From Streptomyces sp. MUM 203J (GTDB lineage: Bacteria; Actinomycetota; Actinomycetes; Streptomycetales; Streptomycetaceae), in NCBI RefSeq assembly GCF_022414595.1, contig NZ_JADWYO010000004.1, positions 124,001 through 188,000 on the forward strand: a stretch of 64,000 nucleotides of DNA. The letters run 5' to 3'. The notes under the pieces were generated by a model. The model searched no databases. It saw only the letters and a program-made list of their open reading frames with translations, and was not told the origin of the DNA. Made by a program: the position numbers and the translations under genes. Positions within the stretch are counted from its first letter, which is position 1. Every line of letters begins with the position of its first letter. Positions 8,775 through 19,301 of the stretch are shown in pieces.

Positions 8775-9413
8775 GTGACGGGGGCGCTGGTCTCCGGGCT
8801 GGTGGCCGGGTACGGCATCGCGGTACCGGTCGGGGCCGTCGGGGCGTATCTGGTCGCGGTCACCGCGCGAACGGGTCTGAAGGTGGGAGCCTGCGCGGCG
8901 CTGGGGGTCGCTGCGGCTGATGGCGCGTACGCCCTGGGCGCGGCCTTGGGCGGAGCAGCCCTGGTGCCGTTCCTTCAGCCTGTGACGGTTCCACTGCGGT
9001 GGGCTGCCGCCTTCGTGCTCGTCGGCCTGGCGGTCTGGAGCGGGGCCGGGGCGATCACGCGGTACCGCCGGGACCGGAGCGATCCCGGGCGGGTCCAGCA
9101 GGCTCTGACAGGCGGCCGGGCCTTCCTGGGGTTCCTGGGCATCACGCTGATGAACCCCGTGACCGTGGTCTACTTCACCGCGCTGGTGCTGGCCACCAGG
9201 ACAGCCTCCGATCCCACACGCCTGGAGCAGCTCCTCTTCGTCGGAGGTGCCTTCGTGGCGTCTGCCAGCTGGCAGCTCCTGCTGGCCGGCGGCGGCGCTC
9301 TGCTGGGGAAGGCGCTGACCGGGAGACGCGGGCGACTGGTGACCGCACTGTCGTCCAGCACACTGATCGTGGTGCTGGCCGTCCACCTCCTTCTCACGGC
9401 CGGTGAACGGTGA
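8775..9413 (+). CDS. LysE/RhtB-family amino-acid exporter
   Basis: A 212-residue protein with six hydrophobic segments; the N-terminal GIAVPVGAVGAYLV and central LGITLMNPVTVVYFTALV match the LysE/RhtB family of amino-acid and metabolite exporters. The GTG start at 8775 gives the normal family length but has a weak ribosome binding site, so the start is tentative. It lies 201 bp after dnaB in the same direction and converges on a GNAT gene, with parS 3 between the two stops. Confidence 0.85.
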   Translation: MTGALVSGLVAGYGIAVPVGAVGAYLVAVTARTGLKVGACAALGVAAADGAYALGAALGGAALVPFLQPVTVPLRWAAAFVLVGLAVWSGAGAITRYRRDRSDPGRVQQALTGGRAFLGFLGITLMNPVTVVYFTALVLATRTASDPTRLEQLLFVGGAFVASASWQLLLAGGGALLGKALTGRRGRLVTALSSSTLIVVLAVHLLLTAGER

Positions 9414-9453
9414 GCGGTTCGTCAGCGAGTGCGTACGCACCTGCGACCGTGCT

Positions 9454-9467
9454 GTTTCACGTGAAAC
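9454..9467. promoter_or_regulatory. parS: parS site 3 within a 26-bp perfect palindrome
   Basis: Perfect ParB site between the convergent LysE and GNAT genes. As at site 2, six extra symmetric bases on each side (9448-9473) make a 26-bp palindrome, with flanks different from those of site 2. In RNA it forms a hairpin from either strand, so it may also act as a bidirectional terminator. Confidence 0.95.
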
Positions 9468-9482
9468 AGCACGCCGGTGTAC

Positions 9483-9935
9483 TCACAGTGTCATTTTGAA
9501 ACCGACGTGGGAGGCGACGAAGCCGAGGCGCTCGTAGAAGCGGTGCGCTTCTCCGCGGGAGGTGTCAGATGTGAGCTGCACCAACTGCGCTCCCTGACGG
9601 CGTGATTCATCGATGGCCCACTGGATGAGGTCGGTGCCGAGGCCGTTGCCGCGTGCGTCGGCACGGATGCGGACCGCCTCGATGAGGGAGCGGGAGGCTC
9701 CGCGCCGCGACAGCCCGGGGATGATCGTCAGATGAAGTGTGCCAATCACCCGGCCGCCGCGGACGGCGACGACCAGATGCTGGTTCGGGTCAGCAGCCAC
9801 GCGCTCGAACGCGGGCAGATACGGGGAGAGGTCATCGGGCGACTCGCGCCGGGAGCCCAGGGGATCGTCGGCCAGCATCGCCACGATCACCGGTATGTCG
9901 TCGGAAGTCGCTCGTCGGATCTCAAGATCGCTCAC
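9483..9935 (-). CDS. GNAT-family N-acetyltransferase
   Basis: A 150-residue single-domain GNAT protein. The acetyl-CoA binding motif A is visible as RIRADARGNGLGTDLIQWAI, and the C-terminal GEAHRFYERLGFVASHVGF is motif B. The GTG start at 9935 (SDLEIRRATSDD) marks the beginning of the fold; no clear ribosome binding site stands before it. It follows a NUDIX gene 40 bp upstream on the same strand and is likely cotranscribed. The substrate is unknown. Confidence 0.85.
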   Translation of the reverse strand: MSDLEIRRATSDDIPVIVAMLADDPLGSRRESPDDLSPYLPAFERVAADPNQHLVVAVRGGRVIGTLHLTIIPGLSRRGASRSLIEAVRIRADARGNGLGTDLIQWAIDESRRQGAQLVQLTSDTSRGEAHRFYERLGFVASHVGFKMTL

Positions 9936-9975
9936 GAAAGGAACGCTACCCGGTACCTGCGCCCCCTGGGTCCGG

Positions 9976-10455
9976 TCACCCCAGGTCGGGTGCGTGCATG
10001 GCCCGTACTCCCTCGATGTTGCCGTCGAGGTAGTGCCGCAGTGACAGGGGCACCAGATGCACGCCGGCGATTCCGAGCCGGGTGAACGGCACCCGTACGA
10101 TCTCGTACTCACCGAGAGGCTCGTCGACCTCGGGGCCGTGTCGCTGCGCCGGGTCCATGGACTCCAGACGGCACACGAAGAAGTGCTGGACCTTCACCCC
10201 GGCGACGCCGCCGTTCTCGATGTGCTCGACGGTGTCGACGAAACAGGGCACCACGTCGGTGATCTTGGCGCCCAGCTCCTCGTGGACCTCGCGGTGAAGG
10301 GCATCGACGACGGTAGCGTCCCCGGGCTCGACGCCGCCGCCCGGAGTGAGCCAGTACGGATCCATCCCGGGTTTGGTCCGCTTGATCAGGATCAGGTCGT
10401 TTTCGTCGAGGAGGATGGCGCGTGCGGTGCGTTTGACCACTGGACGTTCGGTCAT
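9976..10455 (-). CDS. NUDIX hydrolase
   Basis: A 159-residue NUDIX-fold protein that would cleave a nucleoside diphosphate linked to some moiety. The Nudix helix reads GGGVEPGD...ALHREVHEELGA. Relative to the standard G-x5-E-x7-REUXEEXGU box it has one extra residue before the helix and Asp/Ala where the first glutamate is expected, but the REVHEE metal-binding core is intact. The start at 10455 (MTERPVVKRTAR) is the ATG closest to the fold. It sits between a LysR regulator and a GNAT gene on the same strand. Confidence 0.85.
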   Translation of the reverse strand: MTERPVVKRTARAILLDENDLILIKRTKPGMDPYWLTPGGGVEPGDATVVDALHREVHEELGAKITDVVPCFVDTVEHIENGGVAGVKVQHFFVCRLESMDPAQRHGPEVDEPLGEYEIVRVPFTRLGIAGVHLVPLSLRHYLDGNIEGVRAMHAPDLG

Positions 10456-10516
10456 GGCATGAAAATGGCCCGTGCCGCCCGCTCTGAAACTCCCCGGTGG
10501 AGCCCGCCACTCCGTG

Positions 10517-11413
10517 TCACCAGTCGGCAGCGGCCCGCAGCAGCACCTCATGGGCCCGTGCGATGTGCGCCAGAGTGAGCGTGCCCGTGCGGACGACCAG
10601 GAAGTATGTCCGCAGCGGCGGCACGGGCGGATCGAGCAGCGCCACCAGACGGCCGTCGGCCAGTGCGCTCTCACACAGATAGCGGGGCAGAACGGCCAGA
10701 CCGGCACCCGAGACAGCGGATGCCAGTACCGCTCGCAGATCCGGCACCACGACCGTGCCGGATGCGGCCGGTTTGGACTCGAAGACCGCCGCCCAGTAGC
10801 GGCTCACGAACGGCAGCGACTCGTGGACCTCGATCACCGGCAGTCGGTCCAGTGCCACAGCCCCCTTACCTGGCAGGGCGTCCGGCCCCAGCCGAGCCGC
10901 CCACCGCGGTGCCGCCACCAGCACGTGCTCCTCGTCGCACAGCGGTGTCGCTGTGAGCAGTCCGCCCCGTGGCCGTGCCGTGGCCACCGCCAGGTCATGT
11001 CGCCCGGCGGCCAGTCCGTCCAGGCTCTCCTCGGCTGCGCCGAACAACGAGGACCGCAAGGTCAGCCCCTCGGACACGAGCGGCGTCAGCGCGGGTAACA
11101 CCCGCAGCGAGACGAACTCCGGAGGTCCGGCCAGATGCAGCGTCCGAGCTCCGGCCCGTCCGTGCGGCCCTGTCTCAGTGATCTCGACGAGGGCGTCCAG
11201 ATGCGGCGCTGCGCGGTGGGCGAGTTCGTCACCGATGGTCGTGGGCGTGACGCCCCGTGCCTGACGCAGGAACAACGGGCGCCCCAGCTGGCGCTCCAGT
11301 GAGCGGATCTGGCTGGTGACCGCGGGCTGCGAGAGTCCCAGCAGGGCGGCGGCTCGGGTGAAGGAGCCCGCGCGGTGCACGGTGACGAAGGTCCGCAGCA
11401 GGCTCAGGTCCAT
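10517..11413 (-). CDS. LysR-family transcriptional regulator
   Basis: A 298-residue LysR-type regulator: the N-terminal winged HTH (LLRTFVTVHRAGSFTRAAALLGLSQPAVTSQI) occupies residues 4-40, followed by a periplasmic-binding-like effector domain. The ATG at 11413 is preceded by a GGGGGTGGGA stretch. The usual divergent target gene is absent: everything nearby runs on the same strand, so its target is not obvious; candidates are the NUDIX/GNAT genes downstream or the PLP enzyme upstream. Confidence 0.9.
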   Translation of the reverse strand: MDLSLLRTFVTVHRAGSFTRAAALLGLSQPAVTSQIRSLERQLGRPLFLRQARGVTPTTIGDELAHRAAPHLDALVEITETGPHGRAGARTLHLAGPPEFVSLRVLPALTPLVSEGLTLRSSLFGAAEESLDGLAAGRHDLAVATARPRGGLLTATPLCDEEHVLVAAPRWAARLGPDALPGKGAVALDRLPVIEVHESLPFVSRYWAAVFESKPAASGTVVVPDLRAVLASAVSGAGLAVLPRYLCESALADGRLVALLDPPVPPLRTYFLVVRTGTLTLAHIARAHEVLLRAAADW

Positions 11414-11846
11414 GTCAGTCCCACCCCCTGCTTCCCCCCGTGTCGGCTCTCCCGGAGGCGTACAACTATAAATATGTCGATAGGTCGCTGTCGCTGGTGT
11501 GATTGGACACTGACGTAGGGTCAACTAGCCTGGTTCAGGCCTGATACAGGCACACAGACCAGGACGGTCCGAGCCACGAGGGGGGAGGCTCGGACCGTCC
11601 TTCCTGCGTAGGGCGCCTAGTTGGGCGGTGTAGGCGGGAGACGCCTGGACCGGGGTGCGTGCGGCACGCCGCCCCCACGCTCCCGGCTGCGGCGGGGCAG
11701 GAGGTATCCCCCCGGGGGCGTCGTCGCGGCTGCAGGCGCACCGCACCGATGCCCTCCGCCGCCGTGTATCTGCACGCACCAGTCCGCGGTCGCCAACCGT
11801 GGGGGCGCGCCCGGCCCCGAGTCCGGCGTGATCCGTCGAGCGCTCC
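11414..11846. other. 433-bp gap: LysR promoter region and terminator
   Basis: No gene could be supported. The left part holds AT-rich sequence (ACTATAAATATG near 11465) that is a likely LysR promoter; the centre holds the hairpin listed separately. The remainder to 11846 shows no conserved feature. Confidence 0.6.
11561..11601 (-). terminator. Hairpin terminator after the PLP enzyme gene
   Basis: A perfect 15-bp inverted repeat, arms 11561-11575 and 11587-11601, with an 11-base loop. It lies about 245 bp after the stop of the minus-strand PLP enzyme gene and upstream of the LysR promoter, insulating the two. Confidence 0.75.
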
Positions 11847-12983
11847 CTACCCCGCCGCCGCGTCCAGAGCACGCAGGACGTCCGCCACCAGGTCGTCCGG
11901 GTCTTCGGCGCCCACGGAGAAGCGGATGAAGCCCTCCGGGACGTCGTCCCCGCCCCACCGGGCGCGCCGCTCCGCAGTGGAGCGCACGCCGCCGAAGCTG
12001 GTGGCGTCGTCCACCAGGCGCAGCGCGTCCAGGAACCGTTCCGCCCGCTCCCGGTCGGCCAGGGCGAACGACACGACCGAGCCGAAGCGCCTCATCTGCC
12101 CGGCGGCCACCTCGTGTGACGGGTCACCCGGCAGACCCGGATGACGCAGCCCCGAGACTTCGTCCCGATCGGCCAGCGCCCGCGCCAGCAGCAGGGCGTT
12201 CTCGCACTGCCGGTCGACCCGGAGCTGCAGGGTGGCCAGCGACCGGTGCGCCAGCCACGCCTCCATGGGCCCGGGGATCGCGCCGGCCAGCTTGCGCCAG
12301 CGCCGGACGGCCGCGGTGAGATCCGCGTCCAGGCAGGCCACATGTCCGAGCAGGATGTCGCCGTGCCCGGTCAGCCCCTTGGTGCCGCTGGCAACCGAGA
12401 AGTCGGCACCCAGCTCCAGCGGGCGCTGCCCGAGCGGAGTGGCGAGCGTGTTGTCGACGGCGACAAGTGCGCCCTGGCCGTGCGCGGCCTTCACCAGCCG
12501 TCGTACGTCGCATACGTCGAGGCCCGGGTTCGAGGGCGTCTCGATCCACAGCAGGCGCGCCCCCGCCAACACGTCCAGCTGGGCGTCCCCACCGGTCGGG
12601 GCGGTGCGTACCTCGATCCCGTACGCCTCCAGCTGCTCCCGTAGCAGCGCAAGCGACTGGTAGCCGTCGCTCGGCAGGACGGCCACGTCCCCGGTCTTGA
12701 GCAGCGAGAAGAGCACGGCGGAGATCGCGGCCATGCCCGAGGCGAAGACGGCCGTCTCCACATCAGGGCTGCCAGGGGCCTCCAGCTCTCCGATGGCCCG
12801 TTCCAGGTGCGTCCAGGTCGGGTTCTCGTCCCGCCCGTACCGGTACGGGCCGGTCGGCTCGCCGGGCAGGTGGTAGTGCGCCGCGAAGACCGGCCCGGGG
12901 AGGGTCGGCTCGTGCTTCTCCGGCTCGGGCAGCCCGGCCCGTACGGCTCTGGTGCCGTCGCCCCAGCCCCGCTGGTCGGTCAT
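11847..12983 (-). CDS. Cys/Met-metabolism PLP enzyme (cystathionine gamma-lyase/synthase family)
   Basis: A 378-residue fold-type I PLP enzyme of the cystathionine gamma-synthase/lyase family. Visible are the cofactor-phosphate motif FASGMAAISAVL (residues 79-90), the ring-stacking region, WIETPSNPGLDVCD, VDNTLATP and the Schiff-base lysine in SGTKGLTGH near residue 203. The active-site tyrosine-arginine pair is in GPYRYGRDENPT. Synthase, gamma-lyase and other activities cannot be told apart from these motifs; annotated actinomycete homologues are often called cystathionine gamma-lyase. It lies 6 bp after the small membrane gene, so the two are an operon. Confidence 0.85.
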   Translation of the reverse strand: MTDQRGWGDGTRAVRAGLPEPEKHEPTLPGPVFAAHYHLPGEPTGPYRYGRDENPTWTHLERAIGELEAPGSPDVETAVFASGMAAISAVLFSLLKTGDVAVLPSDGYQSLALLREQLEAYGIEVRTAPTGGDAQLDVLAGARLLWIETPSNPGLDVCDVRRLVKAAHGQGALVAVDNTLATPLGQRPLELGADFSVASGTKGLTGHGDILLGHVACLDADLTAAVRRWRKLAGAIPGPMEAWLAHRSLATLQLRVDRQCENALLLARALADRDEVSGLRHPGLPGDPSHEVAAGQMRRFGSVVSFALADRERAERFLDALRLVDDATSFGGVRSTAERRARWGGDDVPEGFIRFSVGAEDPDDLVADVLRALDAAAG

Positions 12984-12989
12984 GGCGTT

Positions 12990-13370
12990 TCAGTCCCGGC
13001 CGTCGGGGAGCACGACGTTCAGCGCCCAGGACACGACCGAGATGATCAGGCCGCCGAGTACCGCCGTCCAGAAGCCCTCCACATGGAAGCTGAGGTCCAG
13101 CTTGTCCGCGAGCCACGAAGTGAGCAGCAGCATCAGGGCGTTCACGACCAGGGTGAACAGGCCGAGCGTCAGAATGAACAGCGGCAGCGTCAGCAGCTTC
13201 ACGAGCGGCTTGACGAAGACGTTCACGACACCGAACAGCAGGGCGACCAGCAGCAGGGTCCACGCCTGCTTGCCGGTGCTGTCACCGGTCAGTGTGATGT
13301 TGTCGACCAGCCAGATAGCGACGGCCAGGGCACCCGCGTTCGCGAGCGTCTTGACGAGGAAATTCATCAT
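12990..13370 (-). CDS. Phage holin family IV-like small membrane protein
   Basis: A 126-residue protein with four hydrophobic segments and the motif LLFGVVNVFVKPLVKLLTLPLFILTLGLF, diagnostic of the widespread holin superfamily IV / YvlD-like family. These are chromosomal membrane proteins of uncertain function, not evidence of a prophage. Two adjacent ATGs at 13368-13370 and 13365-13367 are possible starts; neither has a clear ribosome binding site. It is divergent from a cupin gene, 54 bp away, and precedes the PLP enzyme by 6 bp. Confidence 0.8.
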   Translation of the reverse strand: MMNFLVKTLANAGALAVAIWLVDNITLTGDSTGKQAWTLLLVALLFGVVNVFVKPLVKLLTLPLFILTLGLFTLVVNALMLLLTSWLADKLDLSFHVEGFWTAVLGGLIISVVSWALNVVLPDGRD

Positions 13371-13424
13371 GTGTCTGATCGTGGCAGACACGATCGGAAC
13401 AAGGCAGGGGCGAGGACGAACCTC

Positions 13425-13742
13425 ATGAAGGCATTCCGACTGGACGAGCTGGAGGCGGAGCGCGCCGCGAACGACGGTGCGTATCTGCAGTTCCTGCGCG
13501 AGCGGAACATGTCGGTGGGGCTGTACGCCCTCAACGCGGGCGAGCTGGACCCCCAGCAGCCGCACAAGGAGGACGAGGTCTACTTCGTGGTCAGCGGCCG
13601 TGCGGCGATCACGGTCGGCTCCGAGACCCAGGCGGTCGGGCGGGGCAGCGTGGTCTATGTACCGGCCGGGGTCCCGCACAAGTTCCACCACATCACCGAG
13701 GACCTCCGGGTCATGGTGGTGTTCTCCCCGCCCGAGAGCTGA
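13425..13742 (+). CDS. Small cupin-domain protein
   Basis: A single 105-residue beta-barrel cupin. The metal-site motifs are recognisable: PHKEDEVYFVVSGRAAITVG (motif 1) and GSVVYVPAGVPHKFHHI (motif 2), supplying His, Glu and His ligands. The ATG at 13425 has GAGGA 8 bp upstream. Such stand-alone cupins range from dioxygenases to sugar isomerases, so no reaction can be assigned. Confidence 0.85.
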   Translation: MKAFRLDELEAERAANDGAYLQFLRERNMSVGLYALNAGELDPQQPHKEDEVYFVVSGRAAITVGSETQAVGRGSVVYVPAGVPHKFHHITEDLRVMVVFSPPES

Positions 13743-13897
13743 CGGCCCGGACCGGTGCGGCCGGAGCCTGGTTCCCTAGGGGGTGCCTCAGGGGACTTCA
13801 AGGGATGCGGGGTCCCCGGGAGCCCGGTGCTCCGCCCTAGCATCGAAGCAGCGACGCTCGACCGCGGCGCACACGACAGAGGAGTGAGGCGGGGAAC

Positions 13898-14125
13898 ATG
13901 ACGGCGATAAAGGACATGCTCGCGGGGCTGCCCTGGTGGGTGAAGTGGGTGGCCATCCCGGTCATCGCGGTGGCCGTCTTCGGCGGGATGATCGCGTCGG
14001 CGGTCTTCTTCCTGGTGAACGTGCTGTTCAAGGTGCTGCTGTTCGTGGCACTCGTCGGCGGACTTGTGTACGTCGTCCGCAAGGTCACCGGAAAGTCCTC
14101 GTCCTCCTCTTCTTCCGGCTGGTGA
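13898..14125 (+). CDS. Small membrane protein, DUF5326-like
   Basis: A 75-residue protein with two close hydrophobic helices (about residues 17-40 and 43-60), followed by a basic segment and a serine run of seven ending SGW. It resembles the DUF5326 family found in Streptomyces (recalled, not searched). GCGGGGAAC precedes the ATG. It is monocistronic, between the cupin gene and ssgR; function unknown. Confidence 0.7.
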   Translation: MTAIKDMLAGLPWWVKWVAIPVIAVAVFGGMIASAVFFLVNVLFKVLLFVALVGGLVYVVRKVTGKSSSSSSSGW

Positions 14126-14380
14126 CGCCGGTCGGCCGGTGACAATCGGCCGCCGGTGTCAGGCGACCGGCTGCCGTTAGTCCGCTCGGGGGAACGGCCC
14201 CGGCGGAACGCACCCCCGAACGGGGGCTGCCATTAGAGTGGCAGCGCTTCCGCCGCCCTTGGATTCAGGGGCCGAGTGAACGCCCTGCCAGCGGTTTGTA
14301 CGACTTGTCGACGGCGCCGACCGGAGACCGGCGACGACCTGCGACCGCTGGGGGCGAATGCCTGGGGGTGACCTTTGGTC

Positions 14381-15145
14381 ATGGCTTCGACTTCCGCTGC
14401 CCCAACCCTGATCGGCTCGGTGCAGCGGGCGCTCAGACTGCTGGAGGCCGCTGGTTCGCACCCCGGCGGTGCCCCGGCCAAACAGCTCGCGCGCGAGACC
14501 GGGCTGGCCCTGCCCACTGCGTACCACCTGCTGCGCACGCTGGCGCACGAGGGTTATCTGCTGCGCGACAAGGGGCTCTTCGTACTCGGGGACGCGGCCA
14601 GGCGGCTGGCGGACGCCGAAGCCCTGCAGAATCGTCGCACCAAGATCGAGGATTCGCTCGCGGAGTGGCGGGACGCCATCGGCGTACCCGTCTATTTCGC
14701 TGTCTACCGGGACGGTGAGATCGAGCTCGTCGCCGTCTCGGACACCCCGGCCGCTCCTGCTGTCGAAGCGTGGGCCGACTTCCGCGAGACGGGACACGCC
14801 CACGCGATCGGCCAGTGCCTTCTCGGCCAACTCGACGAGGAGTCACGTGAGGACCACCTGGACCGCCATCCCGTGAACGCGATCACGCCGTACACGGTGC
14901 GTGACCGGCGGACGCTCCTGGAGCGGCTTGGTCAGCGGCAGTCGACGCTCCCGTTTATCGAACGCCAGGAGTACGCGCTGGGGACCGTCTGCGCCGCGAT
15001 TCCGGTCACGTCGGCCGGTGCTACGGCCGCGATGGCCATCTCTCTGCCGCTCCATCAAGCAGACCGGCTGCTGCCCGCGATCGAACAGCTTCGCCACGAG
15101 ATCGGAAAGCTCCTCACTGCGCTCGCCCTCTCTATCAGTATCTGA
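14381..15145 (+). CDS. ssgR: IclR-family regulator SsgR
   Basis: A 254-residue IclR-type protein: winged HTH at residues 10-70 (IGSVQRALRLLEAAG through GLALPTAYHLLRTLAHEGYLL) and a C-terminal ligand-binding domain. It stands directly upstream of ssgA in the same direction, the arrangement of ssgR-ssgA, where SsgR activates ssgA expression at the onset of sporulation. The start at 14381 (MASTSAAPTL) follows GGGGGTG at 10 bp; a TTG two codons earlier is less likely. The ligand, if any, is unknown. Confidence 0.9.
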   Translation: MASTSAAPTLIGSVQRALRLLEAAGSHPGGAPAKQLARETGLALPTAYHLLRTLAHEGYLLRDKGLFVLGDAARRLADAEALQNRRTKIEDSLAEWRDAIGVPVYFAVYRDGEIELVAVSDTPAAPAVEAWADFRETGHAHAIGQCLLGQLDEESREDHLDRHPVNAITPYTVRDRRTLLERLGQRQSTLPFIERQEYALGTVCAAIPVTSAGATAAMAISLPLHQADRLLPAIEQLRHEIGKLLTALALSISI

Positions 15146-15261
15146 AAAATCACTCCTTGTGATCTGTTGGCGGTTCCAGGACTATTGCGTCAAGAGGGCC
15201 AGGAGCGATCAATCCTGGCCGTTTTCACATCATTGCTCACACGGCACCAGCGGGGTACACG

Positions 15262-15693
15262 ATGCGCGAGTCGGTTCAGGCCGAAGTCCTGATGAGCTTC
15301 GTCGTCTCGGAAGAGCTCTCCTTCAGGATCCCGGTCGAACTCGGTTACGAGGGGCGGGATCCGTTCGCGGTCCGGATGACGTTCCACCTGCCGGGGGACG
15401 CCCCGGTGACCTGGGCTTTCGGCAGAGAGCTGCTCCTGGACGGCATCAACGCCCCCAGCGGTGAGGGGGATGTCCGCATCGAGCCGGCCGACGGCGAGGA
15501 GCTGTCGGACGTGAGTATCCGGCTGTGTGTCGGACCCGACCAGGCGGTCTTCCGGGCCAGCGCCCCGCCTCTGATCGCGTTCCTCGACCGCACCGACCGG
15601 CTGGTGCCGCTGGGGCAGGAAAGCACCTTGGGCGACTTCGGAGATGACCTGGAAAAGGCACTCGGCCGTATCCTCGCGGAGAACGCGGGCTGA
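15262..15693 (+). CDS. ssgA: Sporulation and cell-division activator SsgA
   Basis: SsgA is an actinomycete-specific SALP protein that stimulates septum formation and localises SsgB and thereby FtsZ during sporulation. The 143-residue product matches SsgA along its length, with the hallmark TFHLPGDAPVTWAFGRELLLDG at residues 43-64. The N-terminus begins MRESVQAEVLMSF, an extended form like that recalled for S. griseus; a shorter start at the internal Met-11 is possible. It lies 116 bp after ssgR and has its own promoter space and a terminator. Confidence 0.95.
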   Translation: MRESVQAEVLMSFVVSEELSFRIPVELGYEGRDPFAVRMTFHLPGDAPVTWAFGRELLLDGINAPSGEGDVRIEPADGEELSDVSIRLCVGPDQAVFRASAPPLIAFLDRTDRLVPLGQESTLGDFGDDLEKALGRILAENAG

Positions 15694-15699
15694 GACGAT

Positions 15700-15724
15700 G
15701 TGCCGGCCCGCCTCAGGCCGGCAC
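15700..15724 (+). terminator. Hairpin terminator after ssgA
   Basis: Arms GTGCCGGCC (15700-15708) and GGCCGGCAC (15716-15724), loop of seven, beginning 7 bp after the ssgA stop. Confidence 0.7.
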
Positions 15725-15804
15725 TCGGCGGGGTCGGCAGGCGGCCGGGCGGGCGTCTCGACGGGTCGTGGCAGGACCCCCGGCGCGCCGGACAGAACGG
15801 CTGC

Positions 15805-17205
15805 CTAGCGCTTGCGGCGCCGTCCGCGCCCGGTGCGGGCAGCCGGGGCGCCCGGCTCGCCTGCCGACGGCCGGTCCGCCGACACGACCAGCGCGGCCAG
15901 CCCGGTGGTGACCGGCACCGAGGCCACCAGACCGATCGAACCGACCAGCGTCCGGACGATTTCCTCCGCGACCAGCTCGCTGTTGGCGACCGTCCCCACA
16001 CTGCTCTGCGCGATCGAGAACAGCAGCAACAGCGGCAGCGCCGCGCCCGCGTAGGCCAGGACCAGTGTGTTCACCACCGACGCGATGTGGTCCCGCCCGA
16101 TCCTGATGCCCGCCCGGTACAGCGCCCGTGGCCCCATCCTCGGGTCGGCCTGATGCAGCTCCCACACGGCGGAGGTCTGTGTCACCGTCACATCGTCGAG
16201 CACCCCCAGCGAACCGATGATGACCCCGGCCAGCAGCAGACCAGACATGTCGATATCGGGGTACAGCCCGTGGATCAGCCCCGTGTAGTCGTCCGTGTTG
16301 CCGCTCAGCCGCGCCCAGCCGATGAACAGCGAGCCGAGCAGACCGATCAGCAGCAGGGAGAGCAGCGTGCCGAGCACCGCGACCGAGGTACGGGCACTGA
16401 ACCCATGGCTCAGATAAAGCGCCACCAGCATGATGGCGCTCGCCCCGACGACGGCCACCACCAGCGGGTTCGAGCCCTGCAGGATCGCCGGCAGGATGAA
16501 GAAGGTCAGGAACGCGAAGCTCGTCCCCAGCGCGACCAGCGCCATCACGCCCCTGAGCCGACCCACCGCGACCACCGCCAGGGCGAACAAGGCGGCCAGC
16601 AGGACCAAGGGGAACTTCCGGTTGACGTCCGTCACCGAGTACTGGAGCTCCTCCGGCGCGTCCGGCGCGTACGCCACGATCACGCCTTGGCCCTGCTCCA
16701 GCTGACGGGGCGCGTCCGGCTGCACGATCTCCGTGAACGTCCGCCCTTCGTGCGGACCTGTGGTCACCTCGATGGTGACCCGCTTGCAGTCTCCCTGCTG
16801 GGCGTTGACTGCCTCTCGGCCTTCCGGGGTACTGGTGTCCCCCGTCGGCGGCACCTGGGCGACGTTGACGTCCTTGCAGTTCACCTGCTCGACCTGGACG
16901 ACCTTGCCCTGCTCCGTCTGCCGGTCGAAGCCGACGCCGCTGGGCTCGTGCGCAGGGGCTCCGCCCGGCCACAGCACGGCCAAGCCCACCAGGACGGCGG
17001 TGGCGAAGGGAATCAGCACCGCGGCGATGACTCTGCGCAGATGGGTGGAGACAGGGGCGGCCGGACCGTGCGCGTGCGTATGGACGTGCGCCAACGCATC
17101 GCCCTGGTGCGGGCCGTGGCCGGAACCCTGCTCGGAGCCGTGGCTCGAGCCATGGTCCGGGCCGTGATGCGGGTCGTGCGCCGGGGGCTGCTGTGAGGAA
17201 GTCAC
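15805..17205 (-). CDS. YibE/F-like multi-pass membrane protein with His-rich N-terminus
   Basis: A 466-residue protein. Residues 10-46 hold eleven histidines among Gly/Ser/Asp, then a transmembrane anchor (about 57-80), an extracytoplasmic domain (about 85-190, with two cysteines in VNCKDVN and GDCKRV), then seven or so helices containing the YibE/F signature GSLGVLDDVTVTQTSAVWELHQADP. The family is of unknown function. The cytosolic His cluster suggests metal binding, an inference. The GTG start at 17205 has no visible ribosome binding site. It ends with a basic tail (TGRGRRRKR) and is divergent from thiC. Confidence 0.85.
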   Translation of the reverse strand: MTSSQQPPAHDPHHGPDHGSSHGSEQGSGHGPHQGDALAHVHTHAHGPAAPVSTHLRRVIAAVLIPFATAVLVGLAVLWPGGAPAHEPSGVGFDRQTEQGKVVQVEQVNCKDVNVAQVPPTGDTSTPEGREAVNAQQGDCKRVTIEVTTGPHEGRTFTEIVQPDAPRQLEQGQGVIVAYAPDAPEELQYSVTDVNRKFPLVLLAALFALAVVAVGRLRGVMALVALGTSFAFLTFFILPAILQGSNPLVVAVVGASAIMLVALYLSHGFSARTSVAVLGTLLSLLLIGLLGSLFIGWARLSGNTDDYTGLIHGLYPDIDMSGLLLAGVIIGSLGVLDDVTVTQTSAVWELHQADPRMGPRALYRAGIRIGRDHIASVVNTLVLAYAGAALPLLLLFSIAQSSVGTVANSELVAEEIVRTLVGSIGLVASVPVTTGLAALVVSADRPSAGEPGAPAARTGRGRRRKR

Positions 17206-17337
17206 CGACCGATCATCGCAAGAACGCCAGGGGCCCCCTGTTCAGCGTGGCCGGAAGGGCGCTAGCGTGGTGGCACCTTTGCACACGCGGGAGCTCGGAG
17301 CACCGGGCTGAGAGGGCGCTGACCTTCGTCCCGCGGT

Positions 17338-17351
17338 GTTTCACGTGAAAC
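17338..17351. promoter_or_regulatory. parS: parS site 4, inside the thiC riboswitch
   Basis: Perfect ParB site in the variable P3a arm of the TPP riboswitch DNA. Its flank GCGGT is mirrored by the flank of site 5, making the pair one large inverted repeat. Confidence 0.95.
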
Positions 17352-17356
17352 GTGGC

Positions 17357-17370
17357 GTTTCACGTGAAAC
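17357..17370. promoter_or_regulatory. parS: parS site 5, inside the thiC riboswitch
   Basis: Perfect ParB site, 19 bp centre-to-centre from site 4, just under two helical turns, in the same riboswitch arm. Confidence 0.95.
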
Positions 17371-17437
17371 ACCGCCGACGAGAGCCGCTGCGCCGACCGC
17401 CGAACCTGTTACCGGGTAATGCCGGCGTAGGGAGTAG

Positions 17438-19264
<1,827 letters not shown>

Positions 19265-19275
19265 GCCGAATGCGG

Positions 19276-19301
19276 ACCGGTCGGCCGGGAGGCCGGTCGG
19301 T
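19276..19301 (+). terminator. Hairpin terminator after thiC
   Basis: An 11-bp stem with two G-U pairs: ACCGGTCGGCC (19276-19286) and GGCCGGTCGGT (19291-19301) with loop GGGA, 12 bp after the thiC stop. Confidence 0.6.

Noticed and set aside
6936..9440. 834-codon minus-strand frame over dnaB and the LysE gene
   Set aside because: Shadow of dnaB and lysE in high-GC DNA; no protein-family motif and no ribosome binding site.
12990..13370. Prophage because of a holin-like protein
   Set aside because: Holin superfamily IV is a common chromosomal family; no phage structural or integrase genes are near.
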